The notes: generated from the sequence alone by a model not told the origin. Numbered from the stretch's first letter, positions 7,847 through 17,894 are shown. The stretch: DNA of 64,000 bases from Roseomonas sp. E05 (GCF_030063475.1 NZ_JASIRT010000016.1:30179-94178), one strand, 5' to 3'. Made by a program: numbers and translations.

Positions 7847-10800
7847 ATGCACCGCCTGAGCCGTCAAGCCCTCCGCTGCGGGCGGCTGCTGGGCCGCCTC
7901 GTGCTGGCACTCGGCCTGCTTGCCGGGCTGGGCGCGGGTGTGCTGGCCTGGCGGCTGGCGCAAGGGCCGCTGCATCTGCCCGTGGTGGCGGACATGCTGA
8001 TGCGCAGCGGCTTCCTGGAGTCGCTGGCGCCGGGCCTGGAGGTGGGCGATGTGGCGCTGGCCTGGGAAGGCTTCCGCGAGGGCCATCGCTCGCCGCTGGA
8101 ACTGCGCGTCGGCGGCCTTCAGCTGCGCGACGCGGCGGGCGCGGTGCGGCAGACGCTGCCGGACGCCGTCGTCACCCTGTCGCCGGGCTGGCTGCTGCGC
8201 GGCGAGGTGGCGCCGATCACGGTGGCGGTGCAGCGCCCCAGCATCGTGCTGGAGCGCGATACCGACGGCACCCTTTCGCTGGCGATGGGCAGCAGCCCCT
8301 CCGCCACGCCATCCTCCCCCGCCCCGCAGCAGGAAGGCGGGCTCGTGCTGCAGCGCCTGCTGGGACGCGAGGCGCGTGACAGCCCCTGGGGCGTGCTGCG
8401 GCGAATCGACATCGCGGGCGGGCGGCTCACCATCCTGGACCGCCAACTCGGCCTGACCTGGCGGTTCGAGGACGTGTCGCTGGCGCTGCGACGCGGCGCC
8501 GGGGGGCAGCGTGTGGACGGCGAGGGAGAGGCCGCCCTGTGGCTGCCGGGGCAGGGTGCCGCCGTCCCTGTGCGACTCACCGGCAGTATCGGGGGCGACG
8601 GTCCGGTGCTGGAAGGCAGGCTCTCCCTGCCCGCGCTGGAGCCGGCGCGGCTGGCCGCCCTGCTGCCCGCCCTCGCGCCGCTCGCCCTGTTCGACGGCTC
8701 GGTTGCGCTCGACGTCTCCGGCCGCTTCGAGGCTGGCAGCGCGACGGCGGTCCCGCAGCTGGGCCTGACGCTGAAGGCGGGGCCGGGCAGCTTCCGCGCG
8801 GGCGGGCACCGGATCGGCTTTGCCGCGCTGGAACTGTCGGCGACCGGCACGCCGGCCGCGTTGCAGCTCCACCAGCTGCGCGTGGCGCTGGCTCCGGGCA
8901 TGCCGGGGGCCTCGGTTTCCCCGGCTTCCCCGGCGCCGGTGCTGACCGCCTCGGGGGAGGCCGCGCTGCGTGGCGAACGCTGGCTTGCCAGCCTGAATTT
9001 GGACCTCGACCAGCTCTCGGCCGGCGAACTTGGCACCTACTGGCCGCCGGACATCGTCCGCGGCGCCCGCAAATGGGTGGTGGAGAACGTGACCGCCGGC
9101 GCCTTCCGCGACGGCCGCTTCGCCCTGCGCGCGGAATCGGCGGCCGATCTTTCCGGCCTGCGCGTCACCGACCTGCAGGGGACGCTGCACCTGCAGCACG
9201 GTGTGGTGCACTGGCTGCGGCCGATCGCGCCGCTGGAGGAGGTGGAGGCCACGGCACAGTTCGGCCTGAAGGAAATCACGGTGCAGGTCGAGGGGGCGCG
9301 CCAGTCCGGCACCGCTCTGACCAGCCCGGCGGCGACCATCCGCTTCTCCGCCCTCGACACCCGTGACGAGCAGGCGGATATCGATGCCCGCCTGCGCGGG
9401 CCGGTGGCCCAGGCGGTGACCCTGATCAAGCACCCCCGCCTGAAGCTGTTCGAGCGTCGCCCCCTCGACCTGGAGGACCCCAGCGGTCAGCTCGACGGGC
9501 GCCTGCACCTGGCCTTCCCGCTGCTGGAGGACATTCCCTCCGAGGTGCTGCAGGTGAATGTCCAGGCCCAGCTTGCGCAGCTTCATCTCGCCGATGTCGT
9601 TCTGGGCAAATCGCTCGACCGCGGCACCGCAACCCTGGCGGTGGACAACAGCCACCTGCGCGCCACGGGCGAGGCGCAGCTGGACGGCATTCCGGCGCAG
9701 CTCGCGGTGGAGATGGATTTCCGCCCCGGGCCGGCCTCCCAGGTGGTGGAGCGGATCCGCGCCGAGGCCAGGCCGGATGCCAAGCGAATCAAAGAATTCG
9801 GCCTTGATCTTGAAGGCTTCGTGGAGGGTCCGGTCGGCGTTCAGGCGGTGATGGAGAAGCGGCGCGACGGAGAGATGAAGCTGCACATCACCGGCGACCT
9901 GAAGGACAGCCGCATGACCCTCTCGGCGCTGGCCTGGCGCAAGCCGCCCGGTCCGGCCGCTTCCGCCCGGGCCGAGCTGCGGGTGGTGGGCGATGCGCTG
10001 CGCGCGGTGGAGAGCTTTCAGGTGGAGGCGCCGGAGCTGCTGGCGCGCGGGCGGGTGAGCTTCGGCCCGCAGAGCAGCCTGGAGCGGGTCGACCTGACCG
10101 AAACCCGCATCTTCGCGAGCCGCTTCGCCGCCGAGATGCGCCCGCCCCTGCAAGCCGGCGCACCCTGGCGCTTCCGCCTGTCCGGTCCCGCGCTCGATCT
10201 CGGTCCGCTGCTGGCGGAACCGGACGCCAAGGGCGGCGCGGCCCCGGAGGATGGGGCGCCGGTGATGCTCGATGGCCGCTTCGACCGCGTGCTGCTGGGG
10301 GAAGGGCGCAGCCTGAGCGCGGTACAGGGACGCGCCGCCGCCGACCGGCAGGGCGTGCTGCGCGAGGCCCGCTTCTCCGGGCTGGCGGGCCCGGGAGGCG
10401 GGTTCGACCTGACCATCGTTCCGCGCGGCCAGGGGCGCGACCTGCGGCTGAACGCGGAGGATGCGGGCGCCCTGCTCCAGGCCTTCGACGTGCTGCGGCA
10501 GGTGCAGGGTGGACGGCTGACGGTGAACGGGCACTGGGCCGGCAACGCGCCGGGCGCTCCGCTGGCCGGCACGGCGGAGATGTCGGATTTCACGATCCAG
10601 GAAGCCGCCGGCATCGGCAAGCTGCTGCAGGCGCTGACGGTCTATGGCGTGCTCGATGCGGTGCGCGGGCCGGGGCTGAGCTTCTCCCGGCTGGTCGCGC
10701 CCTTCACGCTGACCCCGGAGGCGCTGGCGCTCCAGGAGGCACGCGCCTTCTCCGCCTCGCTGGGGGTAACGGCAAAGGGCACCATCCTGCGGCGCCAGCG

Positions 10801-11047
10801 GACCGTTGACCTGGAGGGCACGATCGTCCCGGCCTATGCGCTGAACACGCTGCTCGGGCAGATCCCGCTGCTCGGTCGGCTGTTCAGTCCGGAGCAGGGC
10901 GGCGGGCTGTTCGCCGCCACATGGCGCATGCGCGGCCCCCTGCAGGACCCGGCGGTGACGGTGAACCCCCTGGCGGCGCTGACGCCCGGCTTCCTGCGCG
11001 GCCTGTTCGGCGGCGGCGCGGAGACGGCGCAGCCGCCAGCCCGGTGA
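7847..11047 (+). CDS. AsmA/YhdP-like protein (DUF3971, AsmA-like C-terminal region)
   Basis: A 1066-residue envelope protein. An N-terminal membrane anchor (about residues 14-36, LLGRLVLALGLLAGLGAGVLAW) is followed by a long repetitive beta-rich region with many GxL/DGxL strands, matching the bridge-like AsmA/YhdP/TamB group thought to move phospholipid between the inner and outer membrane. The central part around residues 390-640 (YWPPDIVRGARKWVVENVTAG) fits DUF3971, and the C-terminal part (EAAGIGKLLQALTVYGVLDAVRG and LEGTIVPAYALNTLLGQIPLLGRLF) fits the AsmA-like C-terminal domain. Start ATG 7847; only 17 bp separate it from the divergent glnE start. Family call firm, transported lipid inferred from relatives. 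Confidence 0.85.
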   Translation: MHRLSRQALRCGRLLGRLVLALGLLAGLGAGVLAWRLAQGPLHLPVVADMLMRSGFLESLAPGLEVGDVALAWEGFREGHRSPLELRVGGLQLRDAAGAVRQTLPDAVVTLSPGWLLRGEVAPITVAVQRPSIVLERDTDGTLSLAMGSSPSATPSSPAPQQEGGLVLQRLLGREARDSPWGVLRRIDIAGGRLTILDRQLGLTWRFEDVSLALRRGAGGQRVDGEGEAALWLPGQGAAVPVRLTGSIGGDGPVLEGRLSLPALEPARLAALLPALAPLALFDGSVALDVSGRFEAGSATAVPQLGLTLKAGPGSFRAGGHRIGFAALELSATGTPAALQLHQLRVALAPGMPGASVSPASPAPVLTASGEAALRGERWLASLNLDLDQLSAGELGTYWPPDIVRGARKWVVENVTAGAFRDGRFALRAESAADLSGLRVTDLQGTLHLQHGVVHWLRPIAPLEEVEATAQFGLKEITVQVEGARQSGTALTSPAATIRFSALDTRDEQADIDARLRGPVAQAVTLIKHPRLKLFERRPLDLEDPSGQLDGRLHLAFPLLEDIPSEVLQVNVQAQLAQLHLADVVLGKSLDRGTATLAVDNSHLRATGEAQLDGIPAQLAVEMDFRPGPASQVVERIRAEARPDAKRIKEFGLDLEGFVEGPVGVQAVMEKRRDGEMKLHITGDLKDSRMTLSALAWRKPPGPAASARAELRVVGDALRAVESFQVEAPELLARGRVSFGPQSSLERVDLTETRIFASRFAAEMRPPLQAGAPWRFRLSGPALDLGPLLAEPDAKGGAAPEDGAPVMLDGRFDRVLLGEGRSLSAVQGRAAADRQGVLREARFSGLAGPGGGFDLTIVPRGQGRDLRLNAEDAGALLQAFDVLRQVQGGRLTVNGHWAGNAPGAPLAGTAEMSDFTIQEAAGIGKLLQALTVYGVLDAVRGPGLSFSRLVAPFTLTPEALALQEARAFSASLGVTAKGTILRRQRTVDLEGTIVPAYALNTLLGQIPLLGRLFSPEQGGGLFAATWRMRGPLQDPAVTVNPLAALTPGFLRGLFGGGAETAQPPAR

Positions 11048-11057
11048 ACCCGGCGGC

Positions 11058-11450
11058 TCAGAAGGCCACGCAGGCCGCGTGCTGGAGCCGCAGCACGCTC
11101 TCTTGCCGGAAGCGGGTGCGATAGGCCTCGGCCAGCGGCGCCACGCGCTCGGCGGCCCGCGCGGCGGGGGTATCCGGCAGCACCAGCAGCAGGCGCTTGG
11201 CCGGCTCGCGCACCACCTGCCCGGCCGCGTCGCGCCATTGCCCCTGCGCGTCCTGGACGGTCAGGCCGTCGGGGAAGGCGGGCGTCACGGTATCGGCCAG
11301 GAAGGCGTCCCACTCCGCCTCGCCGACGGTGCCGCCGCCGGGGACCGAGCGGCCGAAGAACAACTCGGCCACGGTGGCGGAGGTCTGCCCGGCCGGGCAG
11401 CCGGCACAGGCGCCCAGCAGCAGGCAGAGGGGCAGGGCGAGGCGCAGCAT
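11058..11450 (-). CDS. DUF3574 domain lipoprotein
   Basis: A 130-residue protein with a lipoprotein signal: MLRLALPLCLLLGAC, lipobox LLGAC with Cys at residue 15. The mature part matches DUF3574: ELFFGRSVPGGGTVGEAEWDAFLADTVTPAFPDGLTV followed by a QGQWRD strand. Such proteins are small periplasmic or surface lipoproteins of unknown function. Convergent with the AsmA-like gene (10-bp gap) and 77 bp upstream of the tyrS stop on the same strand, so it follows tyrS. Confidence 0.8.
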   Translation of the reverse strand: MLRLALPLCLLLGACAGCPAGQTSATVAELFFGRSVPGGGTVGEAEWDAFLADTVTPAFPDGLTVQDAQGQWRDAAGQVVREPAKRLLLVLPDTPAARAAERVAPLAEAYRTRFRQESVLRLQHAACVAF

Positions 11451-11527
11451 GATCGGCTCCGGGGCAGGGGAAGAGGCAGGGGCGGCCGGAAGGATGCCCG
11501 CGCCGCCCCGCTTCCGCCAGCCGCCGG

Positions 11528-12754
11528 TCAGCCGGCCGGGCGGATCAGCACGTGCCGCTTGCGGCCCGCCGAGAGCTTCGCCGCGCCATCGCGCAGGTCG
11601 TCCCCGGTGACGCTGCGGGTCTCATCGCTGACCGGCTCGTCGTTCAGCCGCAGGCCGTTCTGGCGGACAAGGCGGCGCGCCTCGCCCTTGCTGCCGGCGA
11701 AGCCCGCCTGCACGGCGAGGTCGATCAGCGGGGCCGGCAGGGTGGCGCTGATGGTCGGCAGGGTTTCGGCGGCCTGGCCCTCCTCGAAGGCGCGGCGGGC
11801 GGTCTCGGCGGCCTGCCCGGCGGCGGCGCGGCCGTGCAGCAGGGCGGTCGCCTCGGTCGCCAGCACCTTCTTCGCCTCGTTCACCTCCGAGCCGGCCAGG
11901 GCGCCGAGCCGCCGCACCTCGTCCATCGGCAGCTCGGTGAAGAGGGCGAGGAAGCGGCCGACATCCGCATCCTCGGCATTGCGCCAGAACTGCCAGTAGT
12001 CATAGGGCGAGAGCTTCTCGGCATTGAGCCAGACGGCGCCGGCGGCGGTCTTGCCCATCTTGGCGCCGGAGGCGGTGGTCAGCAGCGGCGTGGTGACGCC
12101 GAAGGCCTCCTTCGCCTCCATGCGCCGCACCAGGTCGGCGCCCATGACGATGTTGCCCCACTGGTCCGAGCCGCCGAGCTGCAGCGCGACGCCGTGCCGC
12201 CGGAACAGCTCCAGGAAGTCATAGCCCTGCAGCAGCATGTAGTTGAATTCGAGGAAGGAGAAGGACTGCTCCCGCTCCAGCCGCTGCTTGACGCTCTCCA
12301 TCGAGAGCATCCGGTTGACGCTGAAGTGGCGCCCGACCTCGCGCAGGAAGGGAATGTAGAGCAGCTTGTCCAGCCAGTCGGCGTTGTCCACCATGATGGC
12401 GTCGGTCGGGCCGGTACCGAAGCTCAGGAAGGCGTCGAACACCTTGCGGATGCCGGCCTTGTTGACCTCGATCTGCGCGTCGGTCAGCAGCGGGCGCGCC
12501 TCGTCCCGGAAGGAGGGGTCGCCCACCTTGCTGGTGCCGCCGCCCATCAGCACCACGGGCTTGTGACCGGTGCGCTGCAGCAGGCGCAGGATCATGATCT
12601 GCATGAGACTGCCGACATGCAGGCTGTCCGCCGTGCAGTCGAAGCCGATATAGGCCGGAAGGACGCCCTGCTTCATCCGCGCGGCCAGCGCCGCCTCGTC
12701 CGTCACCTGGTGGATGTAGCCGCGCTCGCGCGCGATGTGCAGGAAATCGTCCAT
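11528..12754 (-). CDS. tyrS: Tyrosyl-tRNA synthetase
   Basis: A 408-residue class I aminoacyl-tRNA synthetase that charges tRNA-Tyr. The HIGH-like motif is HVGS (in [11 protein letters not shown], near residue 47), the KMSKS-like loop is KMGKT (in [14 protein letters not shown]), and the tyrosine pocket is seen in [15 protein letters not shown] and [10 protein letters not shown]. The C-terminal 80 residues form an S4 RNA-binding domain ([21 protein letters not shown]). Full length. Divergent from anmK across 65 bp, which must hold both promoters. Confidence 0.97.
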   Translation of the reverse strand: MDDFLHIARERGYIHQVTDEAALAARMKQGVLPAYIGFDCTADSLHVGSLMQIMILRLLQRTGHKPVVLMGGGTSKVGDPSFRDEARPLLTDAQIEVNKAGIRKVFDAFLSFGTGPTDAIMVDNADWLDKLLYIPFLREVGRHFSVNRMLSMESVKQRLEREQSFSFLEFNYMLLQGYDFLELFRRHGVALQLGGSDQWGNIVMGADLVRRMEAKEAFGVTTPLLTTASGAKMGKTAAGAVWLNAEKLSPYDYWQFWRNAEDADVGRFLALFTELPMDEVRRLGALAGSEVNEAKKVLATEATALLHGRAAAGQAAETARRAFEEGQAAETLPTISATLPAPLIDLAVQAGFAGSKGEARRLVRQNGLRLNDEPVSDETRSVTGDDLRDGAAKLSAGRKRHVLIRPAG

Positions 12755-12819
12755 CGTCGTCCGTATCCGCTTCTGGGCGGGGGCTTCCCCCCGGGCTGCG
12801 GCCCTAGCACAGTGTGGGG

Positions 12820-13908
12820 ATGCTGCGAACTATTGGGCTGATGAGTGGTACCTCGCTGGATGGCGTGGATGCCGCGTGGCTGGAGACGGACGGAGACCGG
12901 ATCGGCAGGGTGGGGCCGAGCCTGACCCTGCCCTATGACGCGGAGCTGCGGCGGGACCTGCGCAAGCTGCTGGACCTCGCCGAGGCGCTGCCGCCGGACG
13001 ACCCCTTCCTGAAGGACTGCGAGCGCCGCCTGACGGAGCGGCATGTCGAGGCGGTGATCAAGCTCGGGCTGGAGGCCGACCTGATCGGCTTCCACGGCCA
13101 GACCATCCTGCACCGCCCGGTGGCCGGAAGGCCCGGCGAGGGGCGCACCTGGCAGATCGGCGATGCGGCGCTGCTGGCGCATGCCACCGGCACCCCCGTG
13201 GCCTATGACTTCCGCAGCGCGGACGTCGCCGCGGGCGGGCAGGGGGCGCCGCTGGTGCCGATCGCCCACGCGGTGATGGCGGCGCAGTTGCCGAAGCCGC
13301 TGGTCATCCTGAACCTCGGAGGGGTGGGCAACGTCACCTGGATCGGCAGCGACCACCGGCTGCTCGCCTTCGACACCGGCCCGGCCAACGGTCCGCTCGA
13401 CGACTGGGCGCGCCGCTCCACCGGCGCCGATTACGACAAGGACGGCCGCCTGGCGCTGGCGGGCCTGCCGGACGGCGCGGTCATGGGGCGCCTCCTGGCC
13501 CATCCCTATCTCCAGGCGCCGCCGCCGAAGTCGCTGGACCGGCTCGACTTCGACCGGGCGCTGCGCGATGCCGGCGCGGCCGAGCTTTCCCCGGCGGATG
13601 GCGCGGCGACGCTGGTGGCCTTCTGCGCCTGCGCGGTGGCCGCGGCGGCGCGGCACTTTCCGGAGCCGCCCGTGCAGTGGCTGGTGGGCGGCGGCGGCCG
13701 CCGCAACCCGGCGCTGATGCGGGCGCTGGCCTGCGCCCTGCCGGAGCCGGTGCGGCCGGTCGAGGTGGCGGGGTGGGACGGGGATGCGCTGGAGGCGCAG
13801 GCCTTCGGCATCCTGGCGGCGCGGGTGGCGCGCGGCCTGCCGCTCACCTATCCCGGCACCACCGGCGCACCGGAGCCGCTGACCGGCGGCCGCCTCACCG
13901 GCGGCTGA
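12820..13908 (+). CDS. anmK: Anhydro-N-acetylmuramic acid kinase
   Basis: A 362-residue cytosolic kinase of the ASKHA fold that hydrolyses and phosphorylates 1,6-anhydro-MurNAc in peptidoglycan recycling. Family motifs: [13 protein letters not shown] at the N-terminus (ATP phosphate loop), [36 protein letters not shown] and [14 protein letters not shown]. Start placed at ATG 12820; a GTG two codons earlier (12814) is possible. The neighbouring tyrS is divergent, as in many alphaproteobacteria. A strong terminator follows. Confidence 0.95.
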   Translation: MLRTIGLMSGTSLDGVDAAWLETDGDRIGRVGPSLTLPYDAELRRDLRKLLDLAEALPPDDPFLKDCERRLTERHVEAVIKLGLEADLIGFHGQTILHRPVAGRPGEGRTWQIGDAALLAHATGTPVAYDFRSADVAAGGQGAPLVPIAHAVMAAQLPKPLVILNLGGVGNVTWIGSDHRLLAFDTGPANGPLDDWARRSTGADYDKDGRLALAGLPDGAVMGRLLAHPYLQAPPPKSLDRLDFDRALRDAGAAELSPADGAATLVAFCACAVAAAARHFPEPPVQWLVGGGGRRNPALMRALACALPEPVRPVEVAGWDGDALEAQAFGILAARVARGLPLTYPGTTGAPEPLTGGRLTGG

Positions 13909-13921
13909 GGAGACCCGCCAC

Positions 13922-13965
13922 GAAAAAGGGGCCGGACAGAGCTTGCGCCGTCCGGCCCCTTTTTC
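13922..13965. terminator. Strong bidirectional intrinsic terminator after anmK
   Basis: A 16-bp perfect stem, beginning GAAAAAGGGGCC and ending GGCCCCTTTTTC, around a 12-nt loop (13938-13949). On the + strand the T-run ends anmK; on the - strand the complementary T-run would end the hydrolase gene, whose stop lies 34 bp away. Confidence 0.9.
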
Positions 13966-13998
13966 GCGTGAGCGCCCGAGGTGATCGGTCGTTCGCGG

Positions 13999-14667
13999 TC
14001 AGTCGGCCGCCATGGCCATCCGGGTGCGGTTCAGCATGGTCTGCACATGGTCCTCCGCCGCGTCGGCGACCTTGTCGGTCTGCTCGGCGGTGAAGACATG
14101 GCCGGCGCCTTCCTGGACGCGGTAGTCGATGGCAATGCCGCGCTGGGTGTTCAGCTTGTCCACCAGCTTGCGGACCGAGTTCTCCGGCACCAGCTCGTCC
14201 CCGGCGCCGTGCAGGATCAGGCCCGAGCAGGGGCAGGGCGCGAGGAAGCCGAAGTCGTAGTGGCTGGCGGGCAGGGCGATGGAGACGAAGCCGCCCATCT
14301 CCGGCCGCCGCATCAGCAGCTGCATGCCGACATAGGCGCCGAAGGAGTAGCCGGCGACCCAGAGCATGGAGGCGTTGGGGTTCACCGCCTGCAGGAAGTC
14401 GAGCGCCGCCGCGGCGTCCGAGATTTCGCCGATGCCGCCGTCGTAGCGGCCCTGGCTGCGCCCGACGCCCCTGAAGTTGAAGCGCAGGGTCGAGAAACCC
14501 ATGTTCTGGAAGCGCGTGTACAGCGCGTGCACCACCCGATTGTTCATCGTCCCGCCATGCAGCGGGTGAGGATGCAGGACCAGCGCCACGGGGGCATTGG
14601 GCTGCTTCGCGTGGTGGTAACGACCCTCGAGCCGGCCATCCGGCCCGGCGAACATCACTTCAGGCAT
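13999..14667 (-). CDS. Alpha/beta hydrolase
   Basis: A 222-residue single-domain alpha/beta hydrolase. The nucleophile elbow is GYSFGAYVG (Ser at about residue 102), the acid is in HGAGDELVP and the histidine in GAGHVF. HPHPLHGGTMNNRVVHAL and FRGVGRSQGRYDGGIGE are typical of a CocE/NonD-like group seen beside iscR in alphaproteobacteria. Substrate unknown. ATG 14667 is supported by AAGGGGA 3 nt upstream of it; sequence further upstream in frame is not family-like. Divergent from iscR. Confidence 0.85.
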   Translation of the reverse strand: MPEVMFAGPDGRLEGRYHHAKQPNAPVALVLHPHPLHGGTMNNRVVHALYTRFQNMGFSTLRFNFRGVGRSQGRYDGGIGEISDAAAALDFLQAVNPNASMLWVAGYSFGAYVGMQLLMRRPEMGGFVSIALPASHYDFGFLAPCPCSGLILHGAGDELVPENSVRKLVDKLNTQRGIAIDYRVQEGAGHVFTAEQTDKVADAAEDHVQTMLNRTRMAMAAD

Positions 14668-15062
14668 CGTCCCCTTGCATCCAGTACGGTGGGCGCGGCA
14701 GCGCCCGGTTGGGAAGCCATGATGACCCGGATGTCCCGCGAAGGCGCGACCGGGCCGGCCAAGGTGCGCTCCTGAGAGACGCCGTGGGACCAGCATGCAC
14801 GCGGCTGAAGGCCGCCGAATGGTTGACCGGGCCAGTCAGGATCAATAGCGTTCGACTGGCACGACGGACCGTCGCAATGCATGGCTCCCATCATGCCCTT
14901 GTCGTCCCGGGGCAGGCTTCCGCTCCCCGCGACACGACCAATATAAGCATCTGAGCGCCGCTTTCATAACGGATTCATGGCATGGCCCTTATCGGGGCGC
15001 AGTTTCACCACACTGGATCCCTGGCCGACCGCGATGTCGCGGCGGCGTGGAAAAGCTGAGCG
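14668..15062. other. 395-bp divergent region upstream of iscR
   Basis: No gene seen. A candidate sigma70-type promoter toward iscR is TTGACC-N17-TAGCGT (14823-14851), about 210 bp before the start codon, and an AT-rich AATATAAGC (14940-14948) lies closer. IscR usually represses its own operon, so binding sites are expected here, but I could not recognise one with confidence. Confidence 0.4.
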
Positions 15063-15572
15063 ATGCGCTTGTCTACACGAGGGCGGTACGCCGTTATGGC
15101 CCTGGTGGAGCTGGCCGCGCGGACCCAGGACCATCCGCCGAAAGATGGCAGCATTGCGTCCTGCGCAAAGCTTCCGCGGCGCAGCGATGGCTCTGCCGGC
15201 CGGCCGGTCAGCCTGAGCGAGATCGCCCAGGCACAGCTTCTCTCCGTGGCCTATCTGGAGCAGTTGTTCGCCCGGCTGCGGCGCGCCGGCCTCGTGGCCT
15301 CGGCGCGCGGCCCCGGCGGCGGCTACCGGCTCGCCCGTCCGGCCGAGGCCATCAGCATCGGCGCCATCATCGAGGCGGTGGACGAGCCGATCGTCGCCAC
15401 GCGCTGCGCGGAGGGGACACCCGGCTGCCTTGCCGGCAACCGGTGCCGCACGCACGACCTGTGGGACGAGCTGGGCGCGCAGATCAGCCTGTTCCTGTTC
15501 CACATCTCGCTGGCCGACGTGGTCGAAGGCCGCATCTGCGGCCGCGCCCTGCCGCCGCGCACGCTGCCATGA
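15063..15572 (+). CDS. iscR: Rrf2 family Fe-S regulator IscR, with an N-terminal insertion
   Basis: A 169-residue winged-helix regulator that senses the state of Fe-S assembly through its own [2Fe-2S] cluster and controls the downstream genes. The start MRLSTRGRYAVMALVELA and the segment YLEQLFARLRRAGLVASARGPGGGYRLAR are typical. The likely cluster ligands are C115, C122, C128 and H131 (C-x6-C-x5-C-x2-H), close to C92/C98/C104/H107 of E. coli. Unusual is a stretch of about 23 extra residues (about 23-46, including C34) between helix 1 and the VSLSEIA turn, where E. coli IscR has only a short loop. ATGA overlap with the next gene. Confidence 0.9.
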   Translation: MRLSTRGRYAVMALVELAARTQDHPPKDGSIASCAKLPRRSDGSAGRPVSLSEIAQAQLLSVAYLEQLFARLRRAGLVASARGPGGGYRLARPAEAISIGAIIEAVDEPIVATRCAEGTPGCLAGNRCRTHDLWDELGAQISLFLFHISLADVVEGRICGRALPPRTLP

Positions 15573-16645
15573 CCGCGCTCTATCTCGACGCCAATGCCAC
15601 CGAGCCACTGCGGCCGGCGGCGCGGCAGGCGCTGCTCGCGGCGCTGGACCTGGCCGGCAACCCGTCCTCCGTCCATGCGGCCGGGCGGGCGGCGCGGCAG
15701 GTGCTGGAACAGGCGCGCACCCGCCTCGCGGAACGGTTCGGCGCGCGGCCGCGCGACGTGGTCTTCACCTCGGGCGCGACGGAGGCGAATGCGCTGGCCC
15801 TCCACGCCCTGGGCCGGGGCCGCCGGGTCCTGGCGGGCGCGACCGAGCACCCCGCTGTCCTTCGGGCGGCTCCCGACCCTATCCTGCTGCCCGTGCGGCG
15901 CGATGGGCCGGTTGATCTGGAGGCTCTCGCCGCAGCCCTGGCGGAGGCGCCCGGCGCCCTGGTCTGCCTGATGACCGCCAACAACGAGACGGGCGTGCTG
16001 CACCCGCTGCCGGAGATCGTCGCGCTCTGCCGGCGGCATGCGGCGCTGCTGCATGTGGACGCGGTGCAGTCCGCCGGCCGGCTGCCGCTCGACCTGTCGG
16101 CGCTCGGCGCGGATTCCATGGCGATTTCGGCGCACAAGCTCGGCGGGCCGAAGGGCGCCGGGGCGCTGCTGCTGCGCGCCGGACTGGAGGTGGCGGCCCT
16201 GCTGCCCGGCGGCGGCCAGGAGCGGGGGCGGCGCGGCGGCACCGAGGCCCTGCCGGCGATCGCCGGCTTCGCCGCCGCTGTCGCGGCGCTGGATGCGGCG
16301 GAAGGCCCGCGGCTGGCCGCCCTGCGCGACGCCATCGAGGCCGGGGCCGGGGTCCAGGTGGTCGGCGCGGAGGCCCCGCGCCTGCCCAACACGACCTGCC
16401 TGCTCCTTCCGGGCGCCCCGGCAGAAACCCAGGTGATCGCGCTGGATCTGGCGGGGGTGCAGGTCTCGGCCGGCGCGGCCTGCTCCTCCGGCAAGGTCAG
16501 CGTGAGCCCGGTGCTGCAGGCCATGGGACTGGGAGCCGGGGCCGGCTGCGCCATCCGCGTCTCGCTGCCCTGGAACGCGGCGGAGGACGCGGCGGAGCGC
16601 TTCCTCGCCGCCTATGGCGCCATGCGGCAACGGCTGGGCCGCTGA
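15569..16645 (+). CDS. Cysteine desulfurase, first of two in tandem
   Basis: A 358-residue PLP enzyme of the NifS/IscS class that takes sulfur from cysteine as an enzyme persulfide. The PLP lysine is K190 (ISAHKLGGPKGAG), the PLP-ring histidine is in GATEHPAV, and the catalytic cysteine is C305 in AGAACSSGK. The segment after the cysteine is shorter than in the second copy. Its ATG overlaps the iscR stop (ATGA). It differs clearly from the next gene, so the pair is an old duplication or two lineages, not a recent tandem repeat. The exact sulfur acceptor is unknown. Confidence 0.92.
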   Translation: MTALYLDANATEPLRPAARQALLAALDLAGNPSSVHAAGRAARQVLEQARTRLAERFGARPRDVVFTSGATEANALALHALGRGRRVLAGATEHPAVLRAAPDPILLPVRRDGPVDLEALAAALAEAPGALVCLMTANNETGVLHPLPEIVALCRRHAALLHVDAVQSAGRLPLDLSALGADSMAISAHKLGGPKGAGALLLRAGLEVAALLPGGGQERGRRGGTEALPAIAGFAAAVAALDAAEGPRLAALRDAIEAGAGVQVVGAEAPRLPNTTCLLLPGAPAETQVIALDLAGVQVSAGAACSSGKVSVSPVLQAMGLGAGAGCAIRVSLPWNAAEDAAERFLAAYGAMRQRLGR

Positions 16646-16693
16646 GAGCGGCCCCGCCTTCCGCTCCGCAAGGGCAGGGACCATATTCGCCGC

Positions 16694-17884
16694 ATGGCCG
16701 CCCCGAACCGACCGATCTATCTCGACAACCACGCCACCACGCCGCTCGATCCGCGCGTGCTCGCGGCCATGCGGCCGTGGTGGGAGGAGAACTTCGCCAA
16801 TCCCCACAGCGTCGAGCATGCGCTCGGCCGCGCCGCCGAGGAGGCGGTGGAGGAAGCCCGCCGGCATGTCGCCGCGCTGGTCGGGGCGGAGGCACGGGAG
16901 ATCATCTTCACGTCAGGCGCCACGGAGGCGAACAACCTCGCCATCAAGGGCGCGGCGCGCTTCGCCGCCGGGCAGGGCGACCCGCGCCGGCGGATCGTGA
17001 CCGTCTGCACCGAGCACAAATGCGTCCTGGAGAGCGTGCGGGACCTCGGCGCGGAAGGCTTCGAGCCGGTTTTCCTGCCGGTGCAGGCCAATGGGCTGCT
17101 GGACCCGGAGGCGCTGCGGCAGGCGCTCGCCGAGGCGCCGGCGCTGCTGGTTTCCGTCATGGCGGTGAACAACGAGATCGGCGTGGTGCAGGACCTGCCC
17201 GTGCTCGCGGCCATTGCCAAGGAGGCCGGCGCGCTGTTCCACACCGATGCCGCGCAGGCCGCCGGACGCGTGCCGCTGGACGTCCGTGCGGTGCCGATCG
17301 ACCTGATGTCGCTCTCCGGCCACAAGATCTATGGACCGAAGGGGGTCGGCGCGCTCTATGTCCGCCGCCGGCCGCGGGTGCGGCTGGCGCCGCTCTTCTC
17401 GGGCGGCGGGCAGGAGCGGGGGCTGCGCTCGGGCACCCTGCCGGCGCCGCTGCTGGTCGGCTTCGGGGAGGCCGCGCGGATCGCGGCGGCCGAGGGCACG
17501 CTGGATTCGGGCCGGATCGCCGGGCAGCGCGAGCGCCTGCTGGCCGCGCTCTCCGCCGCGGTGCCCGGGCTGCGGGTGAATGGCGATCCGGAGCGCCGCG
17601 TCACCGGCAACCTCAACGTCACCTTTCCCGGCGGCGTCGCCGCGCAGGACATGCTGGCGAGGCTCGGCGAGCTTTGCGTCTCCACCGGCTCCGCCTGTTC
17701 CTCGGCCGCGATCGAGCCCTCCTACGTGCTGCGCGCCATCGGTCTTTCCGACCGGGATGCGGCCGCGACCTTGCGGATCGGCATCGGGCGCTTTACTTCG
17801 CCGGCCGATGCGGACCGCGCCGCGGCCCTGCTGGCCGATGCCTGGCGCCAGGCCCTTTCCGAAACCCGAGACGCGGCGGAGTAG
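16694..17884 (+). CDS. iscS: Cysteine desulfurase IscS, second of two in tandem
   Basis: A 396-residue PLP enzyme supplying sulfur for Fe-S clusters and thiolated tRNA. Group I IscS features: start [19 protein letters not shown] histidine in [13 protein letters not shown] lysine K211 ([16 protein letters not shown]), catalytic C335 on the long flexible loop [19 protein letters not shown]. 48 bp follow the first desulfurase and 10 bp precede the ferredoxin. The position before fdx and mnmA suggests this copy feeds tRNA thiolation as well as clusters. No iscU or hscA gene is present in this stretch. Confidence 0.94.
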   Translation: MAAPNRPIYLDNHATTPLDPRVLAAMRPWWEENFANPHSVEHALGRAAEEAVEEARRHVAALVGAEAREIIFTSGATEANNLAIKGAARFAAGQGDPRRRIVTVCTEHKCVLESVRDLGAEGFEPVFLPVQANGLLDPEALRQALAEAPALLVSVMAVNNEIGVVQDLPVLAAIAKEAGALFHTDAAQAAGRVPLDVRAVPIDLMSLSGHKIYGPKGVGALYVRRRPRVRLAPLFSGGGQERGLRSGTLPAPLLVGFGEAARIAAAEGTLDSGRIAGQRERLLAALSAAVPGLRVNGDPERRVTGNLNVTFPGGVAAQDMLARLGELCVSTGSACSSAAIEPSYVLRAIGLSDRDAAATLRIGIGRFTSPADADRAAALLADAWRQALSETRDAAE

Positions 17885-17894
17885 ACGAACGGCG

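Noticed and set aside
4875..7859. A 994-codon + strand open frame opposite glnE
   Set aside because: Shadow of glnE codon bias; the glnE protein is full length with both catalytic domains.
7826..10534. A 902-codon minus-strand open frame opposite the AsmA-like gene
   Set aside because: Low-complexity His/Gln/Arg composition and no family signal; the + strand protein has a membrane anchor and family motifs.
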